DNA from: Zygnema cylindricum
Taxonomy: Eukaryota > Streptophyta > Zygnematophyceae > Zygnematales > Zygnemataceae
Length of the DNA stretch: 64,000 nucleotides
Direction of reading: 5' to 3'
Assembly: GCA_037447655.1 (NCBI GenBank)
Contig: JBBHKE010002838.1
Coordinates: forward strand, 51,939 to 115,938
The notes beneath the pieces are model-generated. The model saw only the letters and a program-made list of their open reading frames with translations, ran no database searches and was not told where the DNA came from. The position numbers and the translations under genes were made by a program. Each line of letters opens with the position of its first letter. The stretch's first letter is position 1. Shown piece after piece: positions 56,601 to 63,365 of the stretch.

Positions 56601-58746
56601 TTTGCATCCGTTGTTATTTGTGTCTGCCGTCTTTTTACCGTTCCATGATAATCAGTTTATCAGTAAAATTCCGTACGTTCCCGTAAAATTTATGTTCAGT
56701 TAACCACCTAAAAAGTACTACAAAGTGCAACGCATATTTTTTGTCAAATTCCGTACATTTCCCGTAAAAAACCGTACATTTCTCGTAAATTTACCGTTCA
56801 GTTTACCGGACAAAAAGCACTCCGGACAGAAAGTACAGAAAGTACAAATATATCGGGACCGCTGACCGTTCGATAACCGATAACTATCGGTATCGGTGTT
56901 ATCGCGATAATTTTTTTACCGATACACAACACTAAATAAAACAATTAGTGTTATTAACTATATTTTTTGTTTAAAGGCCTAACGACAACAAAAGTTCAAC
57001 GTTCATTTACACATCTAACATTAATTTGGATACACATTCCCATAATGTAGTGGCCATAGCCTGTGTTCACATAGTCGGAATTTGAAAATATGAGGCCGGG
57101 TTTGCGCGATTTTCCCTTTACTTTATTTCAAGAAATCGAATTTGAGTACGTTTTCACATGTCGACATTTCTAATGCCGACGTTGTTATTTGACACTTTTT
57201 TTGCTTTTGTACAAAATGACAAGCATTTTTAGTGCACAACAACACATATTCTACGTCACATTATTTAAATACCTTTTAAATTTGAGTAGGTGACACTTAT
57301 TTAATCGCACCTGTATTACTGAAAACGAAAATAAATGCATGCTTTTTTCGAGCCAGTCACATTGTCTTTTGATGCCATGACGGCATCAGAAAATTTCCAT
57401 CATCAAAAAATGAGTAGAGCGTGTCTTCTAAGTTTTTTCTTCATTAGAGGATATTTTTTTCACTATTTAGTATCAATTGTGACCCTTTCAGACATCAAAC
57501 TGTTTCACTTGTACTAGTATCATGCTCCCCAAAAAAAATCCTTCCAGCGTAGGGTGTACAAAAGCCGTATGAAAACCAAGTGTATCCTCCTAATAATGTC
57601 ATGCTCGCCAATCTTGACAGTTGTGTAACCGTTACAAAGATAAATGAGCAAATGCTTGTGTGCGTCCTAGAGTTGGAATACTTTTGCAGTGACGAAATTA
57701 TATACTCCCTTGGGTGAACTATTATCATTCCCTTTCTTTTTGAATGCTTACATTCTTATTGGTAGGTTTCCTTCTCACAAGCAGCAAAATAAATTATAAT
57801 ATTAACACAGAACCAAATCTTCCATCTTTTGCTTACATTACTGGTTTTTTCACTTGGATGGCATACATTTTTCCTCTCCAATGACTTTTTCGAATAGCAA
57901 GTAGAAGGAAAGAGGACTCTTAAGGTTTGGAGGCAGGCCCACCAGGTCGGCTGGTGACGTGTATTGGAACCCAACATCCGGACCGGGACTAGCTGTATGC
58001 ATGTTTGTGGAGTTAGTAGTGTCACCCTCGTAGTTAAAAGGCAGCGATGAGATAATTATGGAGTTGTTGTATGTCCGCTCACATGGAGGTCCCTTGCAAA
58101 CTGCCAAAGTTCGACACTGATGGTTAGAAGGCGGATGGTTAACATCAAATTCTCGAGCTTGTATTTCAACGTCTAGTGTTAACTTCGCTGCCAATAAATT
58201 TTGAAGAAAAAAACTTATTGTGTGGGGTTTAAATAAGTGCCATAAATCCGATTCAATTTAAAAGAATGTCGATATTTTTGTATCGTTTAGCTAGTAGACG
58301 ATGAGAACAAAAAGGGGTTAATACCACTAATGTGTGCTCATAATCACAAGGAAAAGAAAACAGGCTTCCTTTCAAAGGTAATTAATGCTACAAACAGTTC
58401 ACGACCAGTCAAAAACGAAAACAAATTATCTTATCGCAGAATATTTTAGACTAGATTATAAACAAACAAATTTGAACGTCTTTGAGCAAAAACAAGTGGC
58501 TGGGCTCATGTGTTCCCAACAACCTTTTGAAGGTAAGAGAATCATAAGAACCCTACTGCGAAAACAAAATAAATAAATACGATGACATGGCCACATAACA
58601 AACTGCACTTATGTTTTTATGAGTTACAAGATGGTATGCATGATATGTTTGACAAGTATGGTTTCCATGGCAGATAAGGGGCGATTAAACACCTTGAGGA
58701 GGTGATGGAGGAGATCTTGAAGTCGGCGAAGGGCGTGGCGTAGCTC
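17383..58746 (-). CDS. Large modular extracellular-type protein: PPC-like domains on proline-rich linkers (partial)
   Basis: Deduced exons in sense order: 58746-58693, 58100-57943, 53040-52876, 52382-52322, 51574-51473, 45569-45412, 42790-42626, 42130-42070, 41222-41169, 37558-37401, 35977-35815, 35342-35288, 33462-33305, 31186-31022, 30513-30453, 29773-29684, 27157-27092, 24654-24589, 21138-21082, 19035-18979 and 17600-about 17510 or to a stop at 17383. Borders are AG/GT and phases match (linker 1-1; domain 1-0, 0-0, 0-1). Each domain has two Cys pairs, GDTT, PGPDVGF, FDT.LYVYN, SCG and IVDGY. This order is known from pre-peptidase C-terminal beta-sandwich domains appended to secreted bacterial proteins. 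Linkers resemble the SPPP stalks of green-algal wall and matrix glycoproteins. No start, signal peptide or membrane segment is visible, so the 5' end lies beyond 58.75 kb. One domain is frameshifted, so the locus may be partly or wholly a pseudogene. A wall or matrix role is inference. Confidence 0.72.
18979..19035 (-). CDS. Proline-rich linker exon L9
   Basis: 57 nt between AACAG and GTGTTCG, phase 1-1. Frame reads LRESPPPPKGKKFPPPPK. Short, lysine-bearing type like L5-L8, lacking the SPPP pattern of L1-L3. Confidence 0.65.
21082..21138 (-). CDS. Proline-rich linker exon L8
   Basis: 57 nt between AACAG and GTGTTTG, phase 1-1. Frame reads SRQSPPPPKGKTSSPPPK. Confidence 0.65.
21940..23620. 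repeat. Doubled CT-rich block in L array
   Basis: Two consecutive CT-rich blocks (21.94-22.68 and 22.80-23.62 kb) are separated only by a short CTTCCCATCGATGTTACGCG segment, with no linker exon between. This explains the 3.5-kb linker spacing here and looks like a partial unit duplication. Confidence 0.7.
24589..24654 (-). CDS. Proline-rich linker exon L7
   Basis: 66 nt between AACAG and GTGTTTG, phase 1-1. Frame reads STPRRPPPPPAKKINSPPPP then K. Confidence 0.65.
27092..27157 (-). CDS. Proline-rich linker exon L6
   Basis: 66 nt, phase 1-1. Frame reads STPRRPPPQPAKRKISPPPP then K. It is nearly the same as L7, so these two modules are recent duplicates. Confidence 0.67.
29009..29150. repeat. 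71-bp local tandem duplication in an L module
   Basis: GTACAATATTTT..CTCAAACCAAGTA..GTCTTACCAAC.. occurs at 29009-29079 and 29080-29150. Other L modules have a single copy. Differences between the copies show it is not brand new. Confidence 0.85.
29684..29773 (-). CDS. Proline-rich linker exon L5
   Basis: 90 nt between AACAG and GTGTTTG, phase 1-1. Frame reads TNPRRSPPPPRKRSPPPPPK, then RKNYPPPPK. Basic residues alternate with proline runs. It follows the P4 domain directly. Confidence 0.68.
30229..30252. repeat. Perfect 11-bp-arm hairpin
   Basis: AATACACAATA and its exact reverse complement are separated by TT, just downstream (in gene sense) of the P4 domain exons. The equivalent position near 35.06, 41.83 and 52.1 kb has the same sequence, but with imperfect arms. 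Confidence 0.75.
30453..33462 (-). CDS. P4: fourth PPC-like domain module (three exons), intact
   Basis: Exon 1, 33462-33305 (158 nt, phase 1-0), carries VCKGPPCERTYNN, SSLPFNYEGDTTNSTN and PGPDVGFQYTSPTDQ. Exon 2, 31186-31022 (165 nt, phase 0-0), carries VVTMSTCDNSTFDTTIYVYN, WRVDDNDRSCGDQSFWDG and LLQNNTYII. Exon 3, 30513-30453 (61 nt, phase 0-1), carries IVDGYSDSSFGVFSINISIG. The joined domain is about 127 residues with four cysteines likely forming two pairs, and several N-x-S/T sequons (NNS, NST, NTT, NNT). Borders are GCAG/TTTGC, CTTCAG/GTTG and TTCAG/ATTG, with donors GTGGGC, GTGAGT and GTTAGT. It is the best-preserved copy, and its acidic DDND-SCG loop could bind calcium, which is speculation. 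Confidence 0.78.
33940..34170 (+). mobile_element. tRNA-derived SINE-like insertion
   Basis: The insert interrupts sequence that is continuous at the paralogous positions near 38.03 and 46.05 kb (GATACATTG..TTTTGCATTTTT versus ATATACTTGG-TTTCGCATTTTT), so empty sites exist. It contains perfect pol III box A (TGGCACAGTGG) and box B (GGTTCGAACCC). The 3' part is non-tRNA. Exact ends and target duplication are not certain. Confidence 0.7.
34045..34115 (+). ncRNA. tRNA-like cloverleaf with pol III A and B boxes
   Basis: 71 nt fold as a tRNA. The acceptor is GAGCTGG/CCGGCTC, the D stem GCAC/GTGC, the anticodon stem TTCGC/GTGAA, and the T arm CCAGG-TTCGAAC-CCTGG. The anticodon loop AGCTGAA lacks the near-universal U33 and no CCA is encoded. 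I therefore read it as the head of a SINE rather than a functional tRNA gene. Confidence 0.6.
34470..34597 (+). pseudogene. copia RNase H C-terminal fragment
   Basis: The + strand frame reads CATDSQLADFLTKPLPRSKL then NLNPFASLK and a TGA at 34595-34597. TDSQLADFLTKPLP is the diagnostic C-terminus of copia polyproteins. The rest of the element is absent. The fragment lies just where the linker exon between P3 and P4 would be expected, joined directly to the L-module flank at about 34.60 kb. Confidence 0.85.
35288..37558 (-). CDS. P3: third PPC-like domain module, exon 2 frameshifted
   Basis: Exon 1, 37558-37401 (158 nt), is intact: VCKGPPCERTYNN, GDTTNSTNMQTVSPGPDVGF. Exon 2, 35977-35815, is 163 nt instead of 165. 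Two bases are missing after the codons for FDTT (CGTAGTGTTG where the other copies have CGTAGAGTGTTG on the + strand). The frame then meets a stop within a few codons. The remaining sequence YVYNVGPDSTW..DDNDDSCG is still readable in the shifted frame. Exon 3, 35342-35288, is 55 nt, an in-frame 6-nt deletion relative to 61 nt: IVDGYSDSSFGIFSIWIG. All splice borders are kept. Either this module is dead, or exon skipping or a sequencing error explains the shift. Confidence 0.72.
38300..39210. repeat. CT-rich block of a diverged L module
   Basis: Pyrimidine-rich on the + strand (purine-rich in the sense of the - strand gene). It has the same left flank (TATTCCTCTTCCCATCAACGTT) and right flank (GAGAGAGTGAGA..TTTGACA) as the blocks in 16-29 kb. 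The long + strand open frame here is a composition artefact. Confidence 0.8.
39795..40410 (-). pseudogene. copia RT fragment with internal deletion
   Basis: The - strand reads RKKTNWVFKIKTDSLGEA, then after frame breaks KARPVCKAFQEKKGVDSTEN and YAPVVKLG. It then jumps straight to FDCLMYLIFRTRPNIAALF, a block that in copia RT/RNase H normally lies well over 100 residues later. The catalytic YVDD region is deleted. The insert interrupts L-module sequence that is continuous at about 50.7 kb and similar at 17.2 kb. Its right part (40.0-40.4 kb) resembles 46.35-46.7 kb. Confidence 0.83.
41169..41222 (-). CDS. Proline-rich linker exon L3
   Basis: 54 nt between GAACAG and GTGTTTT, phase 1-1. Frame reads APPPPPSPPPSPSPPPP then G, a classical SPPP stalk sequence. 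The hydroxyproline glycosylation expected for such motifs is inference. Confidence 0.72.
42070..45569 (-). CDS. P2: second PPC-like domain module (three exons), intact
   Basis: Exon 1, 45569-45412 (158 nt), carries VCNGPPCERTYNN, SSLPFNYEGDTTNSTN and PGPDVGFQYTSPAYQ. Exon 2, 42790-42626 (165 nt), carries VVTMSTCDNSTFDTVLYVYN, STWEIAHSDQSCGDQSFLNR and LLQNNTYII. Exon 3, 42130-42070 (61 nt), carries IVDGYSDSSFGVFSIKIWIG. Phases are 1-0, 0-0 and 0-1, as in P1 and P4. No stop or frameshift is seen. The large intron shares long diverged stretches with P3 and P4, for example TTCGAGCCAGCCATCTTGTC at about 44.83 kb and CAAGTGTATCATCCTGATAA at about 45.05 kb, so whole modules with introns were duplicated. 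Confidence 0.77.
46330..49480 (-). pseudogene. Heavily decayed copia polyprotein remnant
   Basis: On the - strand the remnant begins just after an LTR-like end with a gag-like start (MGGGKKKRNTPSPLG, then IPKLKDSLPTNPF and FLVKLRISSKNG). Further on there is an integrase-like piece (KFVLTMEGSYHLR, then NRIAENMNITLQQMVMATIH, about 47.2-47.5 kb), which recalls SDNGGEF..NG.AER.NRTL. Stops and frame changes are dense. The 46.35-46.7 kb end matches the copia fragment at 40.0-40.4 kb. It lies between two halves of a CT-rich L-module block (46.3 and 49.9 kb). Confidence 0.62.
49450..49935 (-). repeat. LTR-like segment with adjacent candidate PBS
   Basis: On the - strand the segment ends GGTGTGTTACA near 49486 and is followed within a few bases by TTTGGTATCTGGTAGG. 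The TGGTATC core matches the initiator-Met primer-binding site used by copia elements. The outer end is placed only by where L-module CT-rich sequence resumes. No second LTR was found. Confidence 0.5.
51473..51574 (-). CDS. Proline-rich linker exon L2
   Basis: 102 nt, the longest linker, between GAACAG and GTGTGTG, phase 1-1. Frame reads APSPPPSPPAPPSPPPSPLP, then PPSPRTPPPPPPPG. The two other frames (SVTPSVSASPSV.., LRHPLRLRQPLR..) are also open but do not fit the flanking exon phases. Confidence 0.73.
52322..58100 (-). CDS. P1: first visible PPC-like domain module (three exons), intact
   Basis: Exon 1, 58100-57943 (158 nt), carries VCKGPPCERTYNN, SSLPFNYEGDTTNSTN and PGPDVGFQYTSPADL. Exon 2, 53040-52876 (165 nt), carries VVTMSTCDNSTFDTTLYVYN, NSTWRITYNDDSCGRSSFLD and LLQNNTYLI. 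Exon 3, 52382-52322 (61 nt), carries IVDGYLDSSFGLFSIKIWIG. Phases and borders are as in P2 and P4, although the exon 1 donor context is CTG/GTGGGC instead of CAG/GTGGGC. The first intron is about 4.9 kb, much longer than in the other modules, because of a block of about 3.9 kb at 53.45-57.33 kb that is not homologous to the other modules. Confidence 0.77.
53263..53448. repeat. 92-bp near-identical tandem duplication
   Basis: The unit beginning ATTTGAAACACCAAACC and ending TTTTGCGAAATGGCAT is present twice, head to tail, with one obvious difference (CTCGCC versus CTTGCC). Other P modules have one diverged copy. It abuts the left edge of the non-homologous block. Confidence 0.93.
56048..56934. 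mobile_element. hAT-type non-autonomous DNA transposon (MITE) with TSD
   Basis: 887 bp bounded by a perfect 19-bp terminal inverted repeat, TAGTGTTGTGTATCGGTAA at 56048-56066 and its complement at 56916-56934. It is flanked by the 8-bp direct duplication AATAAAAC (56040-56047 and 56935-56942). The 8-bp target duplication and TA/CA-GTG-type ends fit the hAT superfamily. The interior has dense CGATA/TATCG subterminal repeats and is GC-richer in the middle. No transposase frame is present. Confidence 0.93.
56151..56187. repeat. Near-perfect hairpin inside the MITE
   Basis: Arms of 14 perfectly paired bases (56155-56168 and 56170-56183) surround one central base. They extend to 56151-56187 with a single mismatch. 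Built from GCCGATAAGTAGCCGATA and its complement. Confidence 0.92.
58693..58746 (-). CDS. Proline-rich linker exon L1
   Basis: 54 nt between GAACAG and GTGTTTA, phase 1-1. Frame reads ATPRPSPTSRSPPSPPQ, less proline-rich than L2-L3. It is the most upstream exon identified. Since every other S/P-type linker follows a domain, another P module probably lies upstream of 59 kb or outside the window. Confidence 0.65.
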
Positions 58747-59799
58747 CTGTTCACGTCCCCATAGGGCAACATCATTTTTCCCACAAGAGTGCCGAAGCAT
58801 GAGTGTTTTCGAGCATTCAAAAAATAGCTCAGAATTAAGAGAGATAAACTCCACTGCTAGTCTACAATGATCTTTTTAAACATGAACTGTTTTGTTCTTC
58901 TGTTGTAGTGCAAGCAAAAACATCGAGATTGGTGATATTACTTGCATATGTATTTCTACAAAAATCAAAGTGTCATCGATTTAAGTAAAATCAAGTTGGT
59001 TGTTACTTCCTAAAATTTGATACAGTCGCTAACAAAAACAGAGTGCGCAACAACAACAAAAACTTGTGAGCGGAAGCAAATCACCACATAAACATTTACC
59101 ATAAAATACCCAAAGGATAGGCCAACATCAATACATTACCTGAAGTCTTTTCCTCACCCTTGCTCTCACTCTCAAAGATCGTCCTCATAATTTTTGCTGC
59201 TACATAATGCTTCCTATACAGATAGAATTAACTCACTGACTCACTAACTGTAGAAGGCATAATCGTAGTACCAAACGTTCTTCACTACTCACAACATATA
59301 CAAACACTAAATACAAAACTAGGGGACAAACATGTCAACGCCTACAAAACATAATTCACTGAAACATCATGACTATAAACTTACAATGCTTAAAGTATGA
59401 GTTTTTCCAATCACCATTAAAACATTTGCCAATCAAAAGGTTATTTGTTACCTCTAATTTCTCCCTCTGCAGTTATGAAAACATAAACTAGTGTAAATAA
59501 AATATCCTATCTGATTTAGTGTGGATTAGAGTACCAAATTGGGTTATAAAACCGAACAACAATTTCGCATAATTCTTGACTAAAAAGGGAGGGGATTTCC
59601 TAAAACTTGTTAATATCTTGTATTACTTCATCTCCAATTTCTCTTGTACTTTCTGAATTGATCAATATCAAACTCAATGTTCACTATCAAGCAATTATAG
59701 CTGAGGAAGCATTCACATTCACAATATTGAATCACATTGAATGGAAATTGAGAGACATTTTGGAAAAATATAATCTCATATAAAAAAACCAAAACTACA

Positions 59800-60231
59800 A
59801 TCTTTTCTTTACTCTCTTCGTTCCTCATCTATTTCCTCCACATTCACGGCCTGAGACTACACAAATCCATGGCTTTCTTTAAATACAGCAGCTAACAATG
59901 GCACGACACCTGCGAGCGTGCGCCACCAAAAAACCTTTAAAAATTTGCCACCTGTCCATTCAAGTCACTAGAACACTCTAAATTTCACTTAAGGATTGAA
60001 TACATTGCAAAAGGACAACCCAAGCGAAAGTAATAGGCAATAAAAAAGTAGTACCGGGCTAAACTAGACACAGAATTTCCAAACGCGAAAAACAACAAAA
60101 GTGACGCGAAACAAACATTAGTACTTTCGACCAGATTGTACGTGAAAGTACATTCGCTAAATATTGTAGAAAGTACTAATGCGAAATGGAGCAAATTCTG
60201 CGTCCACTCGATTCTCCAATGAATCGTAACA
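59800..60231 (-). repeat. LTR-like repeat, left copy
   Basis: The segment from about 59.80 to 60.19 kb closely matches 62.97-63.36 kb (for example GTGCGCCACCAAAAA, ATTTGCCACCTGTCCATTCA, GACGCGAAACAAACAT). On the - strand a GAAGAGGGGAAA purine run precedes TGTTACGATTC at 60231, a plausible polypurine tract and LTR start. A TGTTA at 59608 could mark the other end, giving about 624 bp, but the right copy does not show matching sequence there. Confidence 0.72.
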
Positions 60232-60261
60232 TTTCCCCTCTTCATTGGAGAATCGTTACCA

Positions 60262-60992
60262 TTACATCAACCCTACTTTAGGTCTCCTTCTTAAAAGCAC
60301 ATCGAACGTCGTCGCCTTAGTAAGCATATCGGCAGCTTTTTCAAATGTCGATACATACTGAAATTCAACTTTTTTTGCCGCAACTAAGTCTTGTAACAAA
60401 TGCCATGGGACCCGCATATGATTAGTGCTCCTGTGAAAATCTAGATTCTTTACAAAGGCCAAGGAGCTCACACTGTCTGTAAAAGTTTTCAAATATCTAA
60501 TTTGAAATCCAATTTCGCCCAACATTTCTTTTATCCATGTAAACGATTTGTTTACGTGGAACGCCGCCATGTACTCTGCCTCCGTAGAACTCAGTGCCAC
60601 GGCCGGTTGGAGACACGAACTCCACGAGATCCCCGCCCTACAAAACGCGAACACGTATCTGACGTGGATTTTCTAGAATCGAAATACCCGCCCCAATCGG
60701 CGTCGCGATATCCGACGCACTCAAATGACTCCCTTCTCGATTTATATACAAGATCAATATCGATTGTACCCGCCAAGTATCAAAATAAACCTTTGACGGC
60801 CTGCCCATGCGATTTTTTGGGCGCTTGGCAATATCGACTTATAATTGAAACTGTCGCTGAAATATCGGACCGCGTACCAGCACTTAGGTACATCAAACTC
60901 CCACTTGCTTCGCGATACGGTACGTCAACCATCGCTTCTTCCTCAAATCGTCGTAATTGACATTTCGCGTCATGCAAACATGGAAAAAACAC
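60262..60992 (-). pseudogene. copia RT C-terminus and RNase H fragment
   Basis: Frames in order carry VPYREASGSLMYLSAGTRSD, YRDADWGGYFDSRKSTSDTC, then SWSSCLQPAVALSSTEAEYM, DFHRSTNHMRVPWH and ADMLTKATTFDVL. These are the standard copia RNase H landmarks (DADWAGD, RKSTSGY, ALSSTEAEY, HIDIRYH, D.LTK). At least two frameshifts occur between them. Confidence 0.9.
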
Positions 60993-60999
60993 GCTTAAA

Positions 61000-61450
61000 C
61001 CGCCTTATAATATTGCGCCTAACTTAATTTTATACCTCCGTTCTCATGGCGAATCACCTAAATCCCTAAAATATACTTTACTTCGCCAAGTTCTATCACT
61101 TAGAAATGTTGACGCACGTATGCTTTCAATTTGCATATCCATACAAGATTATTCAACTTCATTAAGAAACCATCAATGTACAATGGATATATAATTTGGT
61201 CCACTCCTTGTCTTTTGACGTGCACACATAAATCCAAAACAGTACGCGTAAAACCAAATTCCAAAAAACTTTGTGGAAGGGTAGATACCAAGTGTAAGGC
61301 GCTTGCCTCAATCCGCGGAGGGATTTGCGTAGGCGCCATACCGTACCTTATTGTGACGTCACGCCTTCAAGTACCTTTATATATACCTCTTCTTCCAAAT
61401 CTCCATTCAAAAAATGTTGTTACAACGTCCATCTGATGAACGTGCTTCTT
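61000..61450 (-). pseudogene. copia RT catalytic region fragment
   Basis: HQMDVVTTFF (cf. MDVKTAFLNG) at about 61.43 kb is followed, after a frame change, by LEFGFTRTVLDLCVHVKRQG and PLYIDGFLMKLN. The usual YVDD active site reads YIDG, so the second catalytic Asp is lost. Confidence 0.85.
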
Positions 61451-61950
61451 CGCCGAAGCGGCAATCACGATAATCATCCTTAAACAATCAAACTTCACAA
61501 CGGCAACATGTCTCCGTGTAGTCTACCCCCTCTCTTTCTTGAAATCCTTTACGCACTAGTCTAGCCATATACTTCACCACTTCACAAGATGCACCAGACC
61601 CATTTCGCATTAATTGTTTTTTTCCCTTTCTATAATGTTACTTCCGCAAATGTCTGATTTTCCATTATTGATTTATACTCCTATGTCGGCTTCCACTTCG
61701 ATTCCCAATCAAACGATTTTTTTTCCTAGGTGTATGATTGAGGATCGTCAGCCAAATTCTCGCACATTGATTGTTATAAGAGGAATTTAGTCTCCTTAGC
61801 ATCGAAGACAAAATATTGAGAATTAGAATTATCGCCACCAACTTTGTCATGAGAGAGTGGATTCGGTTTCTTTTGACCACATAGATCGACATGTACAAGC
61901 TCCAATGGATGTTGAGCCCGAAATTTCATATCGTTTTTTGGATGCAGTTT

Positions 61951-62478
61951 TCAAATATGACGAACTTGACTACATCCATCGCATCTATTCACTATTTCGC
62001 AAGAAGCAAGATCCAATCCTCTAACGCATGTCGCTTTTATCATCCTCTTTAAATTACCCTCGGATGTATGACACATCTGATGGTGCCATAACGTCAAATC
62101 TCCCTTCAATTCCGAGATTTGATGTAGAATGCCCATGGAAAGAGTATTTTTCCTCGGTCGGCTCCATAAAATTCGACTATGCATCAAATTGGTGACTTCG
62201 CCCTCGCCAATTAATTTGCCGTCAGCTCGATATATTTGAATCGTCGATTCGCCCAAAGCAATGACGCTCCCACCAGCTCGTTGGGTTAGAGTTATGTTAA
62301 GTAAGTTAACTGCGGCCACATTCAAGGCTCCCAAGCCCATAGAGCCTTTTAAAGAACAAACGCGATTGCTCTCTGTCATCTTCAAATGATTCACGGTAAA
62401 TTCAAAAGTATTATTTTCCCTCGCGAGTAAAATCTCTTTCAGATGTATCACTTCTCCGGCAAAGCATTTAAGAATCAA
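61951..62478 (-). pseudogene. copia protease / GAG-pre-integrase open frame
   Basis: The longest continuous retroelement frame in the window (175 codons). It carries TLWHHQMCHTSEGNLKRMIK and CEIVNRCDGCSQVRH. The first corresponds to LWHRRLGH.S...L..M in GAG-pre-integrase domains, and the second to a zinc-binding C-x2-C end. The protease active site is not seen in this frame. Confidence 0.8.
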
Positions 62479-62842
62479 GCCATTTTGTCCTCGTTCGTGA
62501 TCACTCTCCTAGTGTTAAGAAGCTGCTCAATGATGATGTTGAAATGCTTCACCGCATCATCACCTGATTAATTTGATTCATTTTGAATTGCATGAAATTG
62601 AAAACAAAAATTGAACCTTGTTTTAGATTCCACTCTCGAATTGGGACTCCAACGCTTTCCAACATCCGTGTGCAGTCACAGACACCGAATACGTTTATAT
62701 CAATACAGTAATGGCTACGAAATTCTTTCCCTTCCACAAACGCTGAGCCTTGACATCTCCAACCGACATTTTCTCCTCTGCATTCACTACTTTCCAAAGT
62801 CTTCTCAAAATTCATTGAGCTCAAATGTACTTCCTACACAGA

Positions 62843-62892
62843 GGGTAAGTCGATCCGTTAAAGACAAGGGTAAGTCAATCCGTTAAAGACAA
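62843..62892. repeat. 25-bp tandem duplication in copia gag start
   Basis: GGGTAAGTCGATCCGTTAAA.. is followed directly by a copy with one change. On the - strand it repeats VFNG-like coding sequence and shifts the gag frame. Confidence 0.88.
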
Positions 62893-62969
62893 CGGTCTTG
62901 CCGGACATTTGAAACATCTCCGGTCCTCCTTCACTATCCTCCTCTAAATCGGAATCATCATCGAACTGA

Positions 62970-63365
62970 AATTACACTCTTTACTTTTCTCTTTTCCTTT
63001 CACATCTATTTCCTCCATATTCTCCTTCAATTGATACTACAGAAATCCATGGCGTCATTTGAAGACAGCAGCTAACTGTGGCACGACACGTGTGAGCGTG
63101 CGCCACCAAAAATCCTCTAAAAATTTGCCACCTGTCCATTCAAGTCACTAAAACACTCTACATTTCACTAAGGACGGAATACATTGCAAAACGACAACCC
63201 AACGCTAATATACCAGGCAATTTAAAAGTACTATCGTACTAAACTAGAAGTACTACATTTCCAGAAGCGAAACAAAATAACAAAAGTGACGCGAAACAAA
63301 CATATATAAGTAATTTCGCGAAATTGTACGTGAAAGTACTTTCCCTGAATAATCTAGAATACGTG
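62970..63365 (-). repeat. LTR-like repeat, right copy
   Basis: Partner of 59800-60190, including the shared CATCTATTTCCTCCA..CTACA.AAATCCATGGC at its inner edge. The inner edge encodes MEEIDVKGKEK on the - strand. The similarity fades past about 63.36 kb. Confidence 0.72.

Larger units (their letters stand above)
53450..57335. other. Non-homologous block in P1 intron
   Basis: P-module intron homology stops at about 53.45 kb and resumes at about 57.34 kb (ATGCTTTTTTCGAGCC). The block holds the hAT-type MITE and several short open frames (for example 53730-53957 +, 54269-54472 +, 55723-56025 +) with no recognisable family. No terminal repeats of the whole block were found. It could be a larger transposon remnant or a replacement. 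Confidence 0.6.
60232..62960 (-). mobile_element. Degenerate Ty1/copia element between diverged LTRs
   Basis: - strand order: a gag-like start with DLEEDSEGGPEMFQMSGK and KTVVFNG (62.93-62.85 kb), then 62824-62549 open frames. Next is a 175-codon frame (62478-61951) with protease C-terminal and GAG-pre-integrase landmarks (LWHHQMCHTSEGNLKRM and CDGC), the integrase start RAQHPLELVHVDLCG (61.9 kb), then RT and RNase H. The integrase is truncated. Frame breaks separate most parts. Confidence 0.87.
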
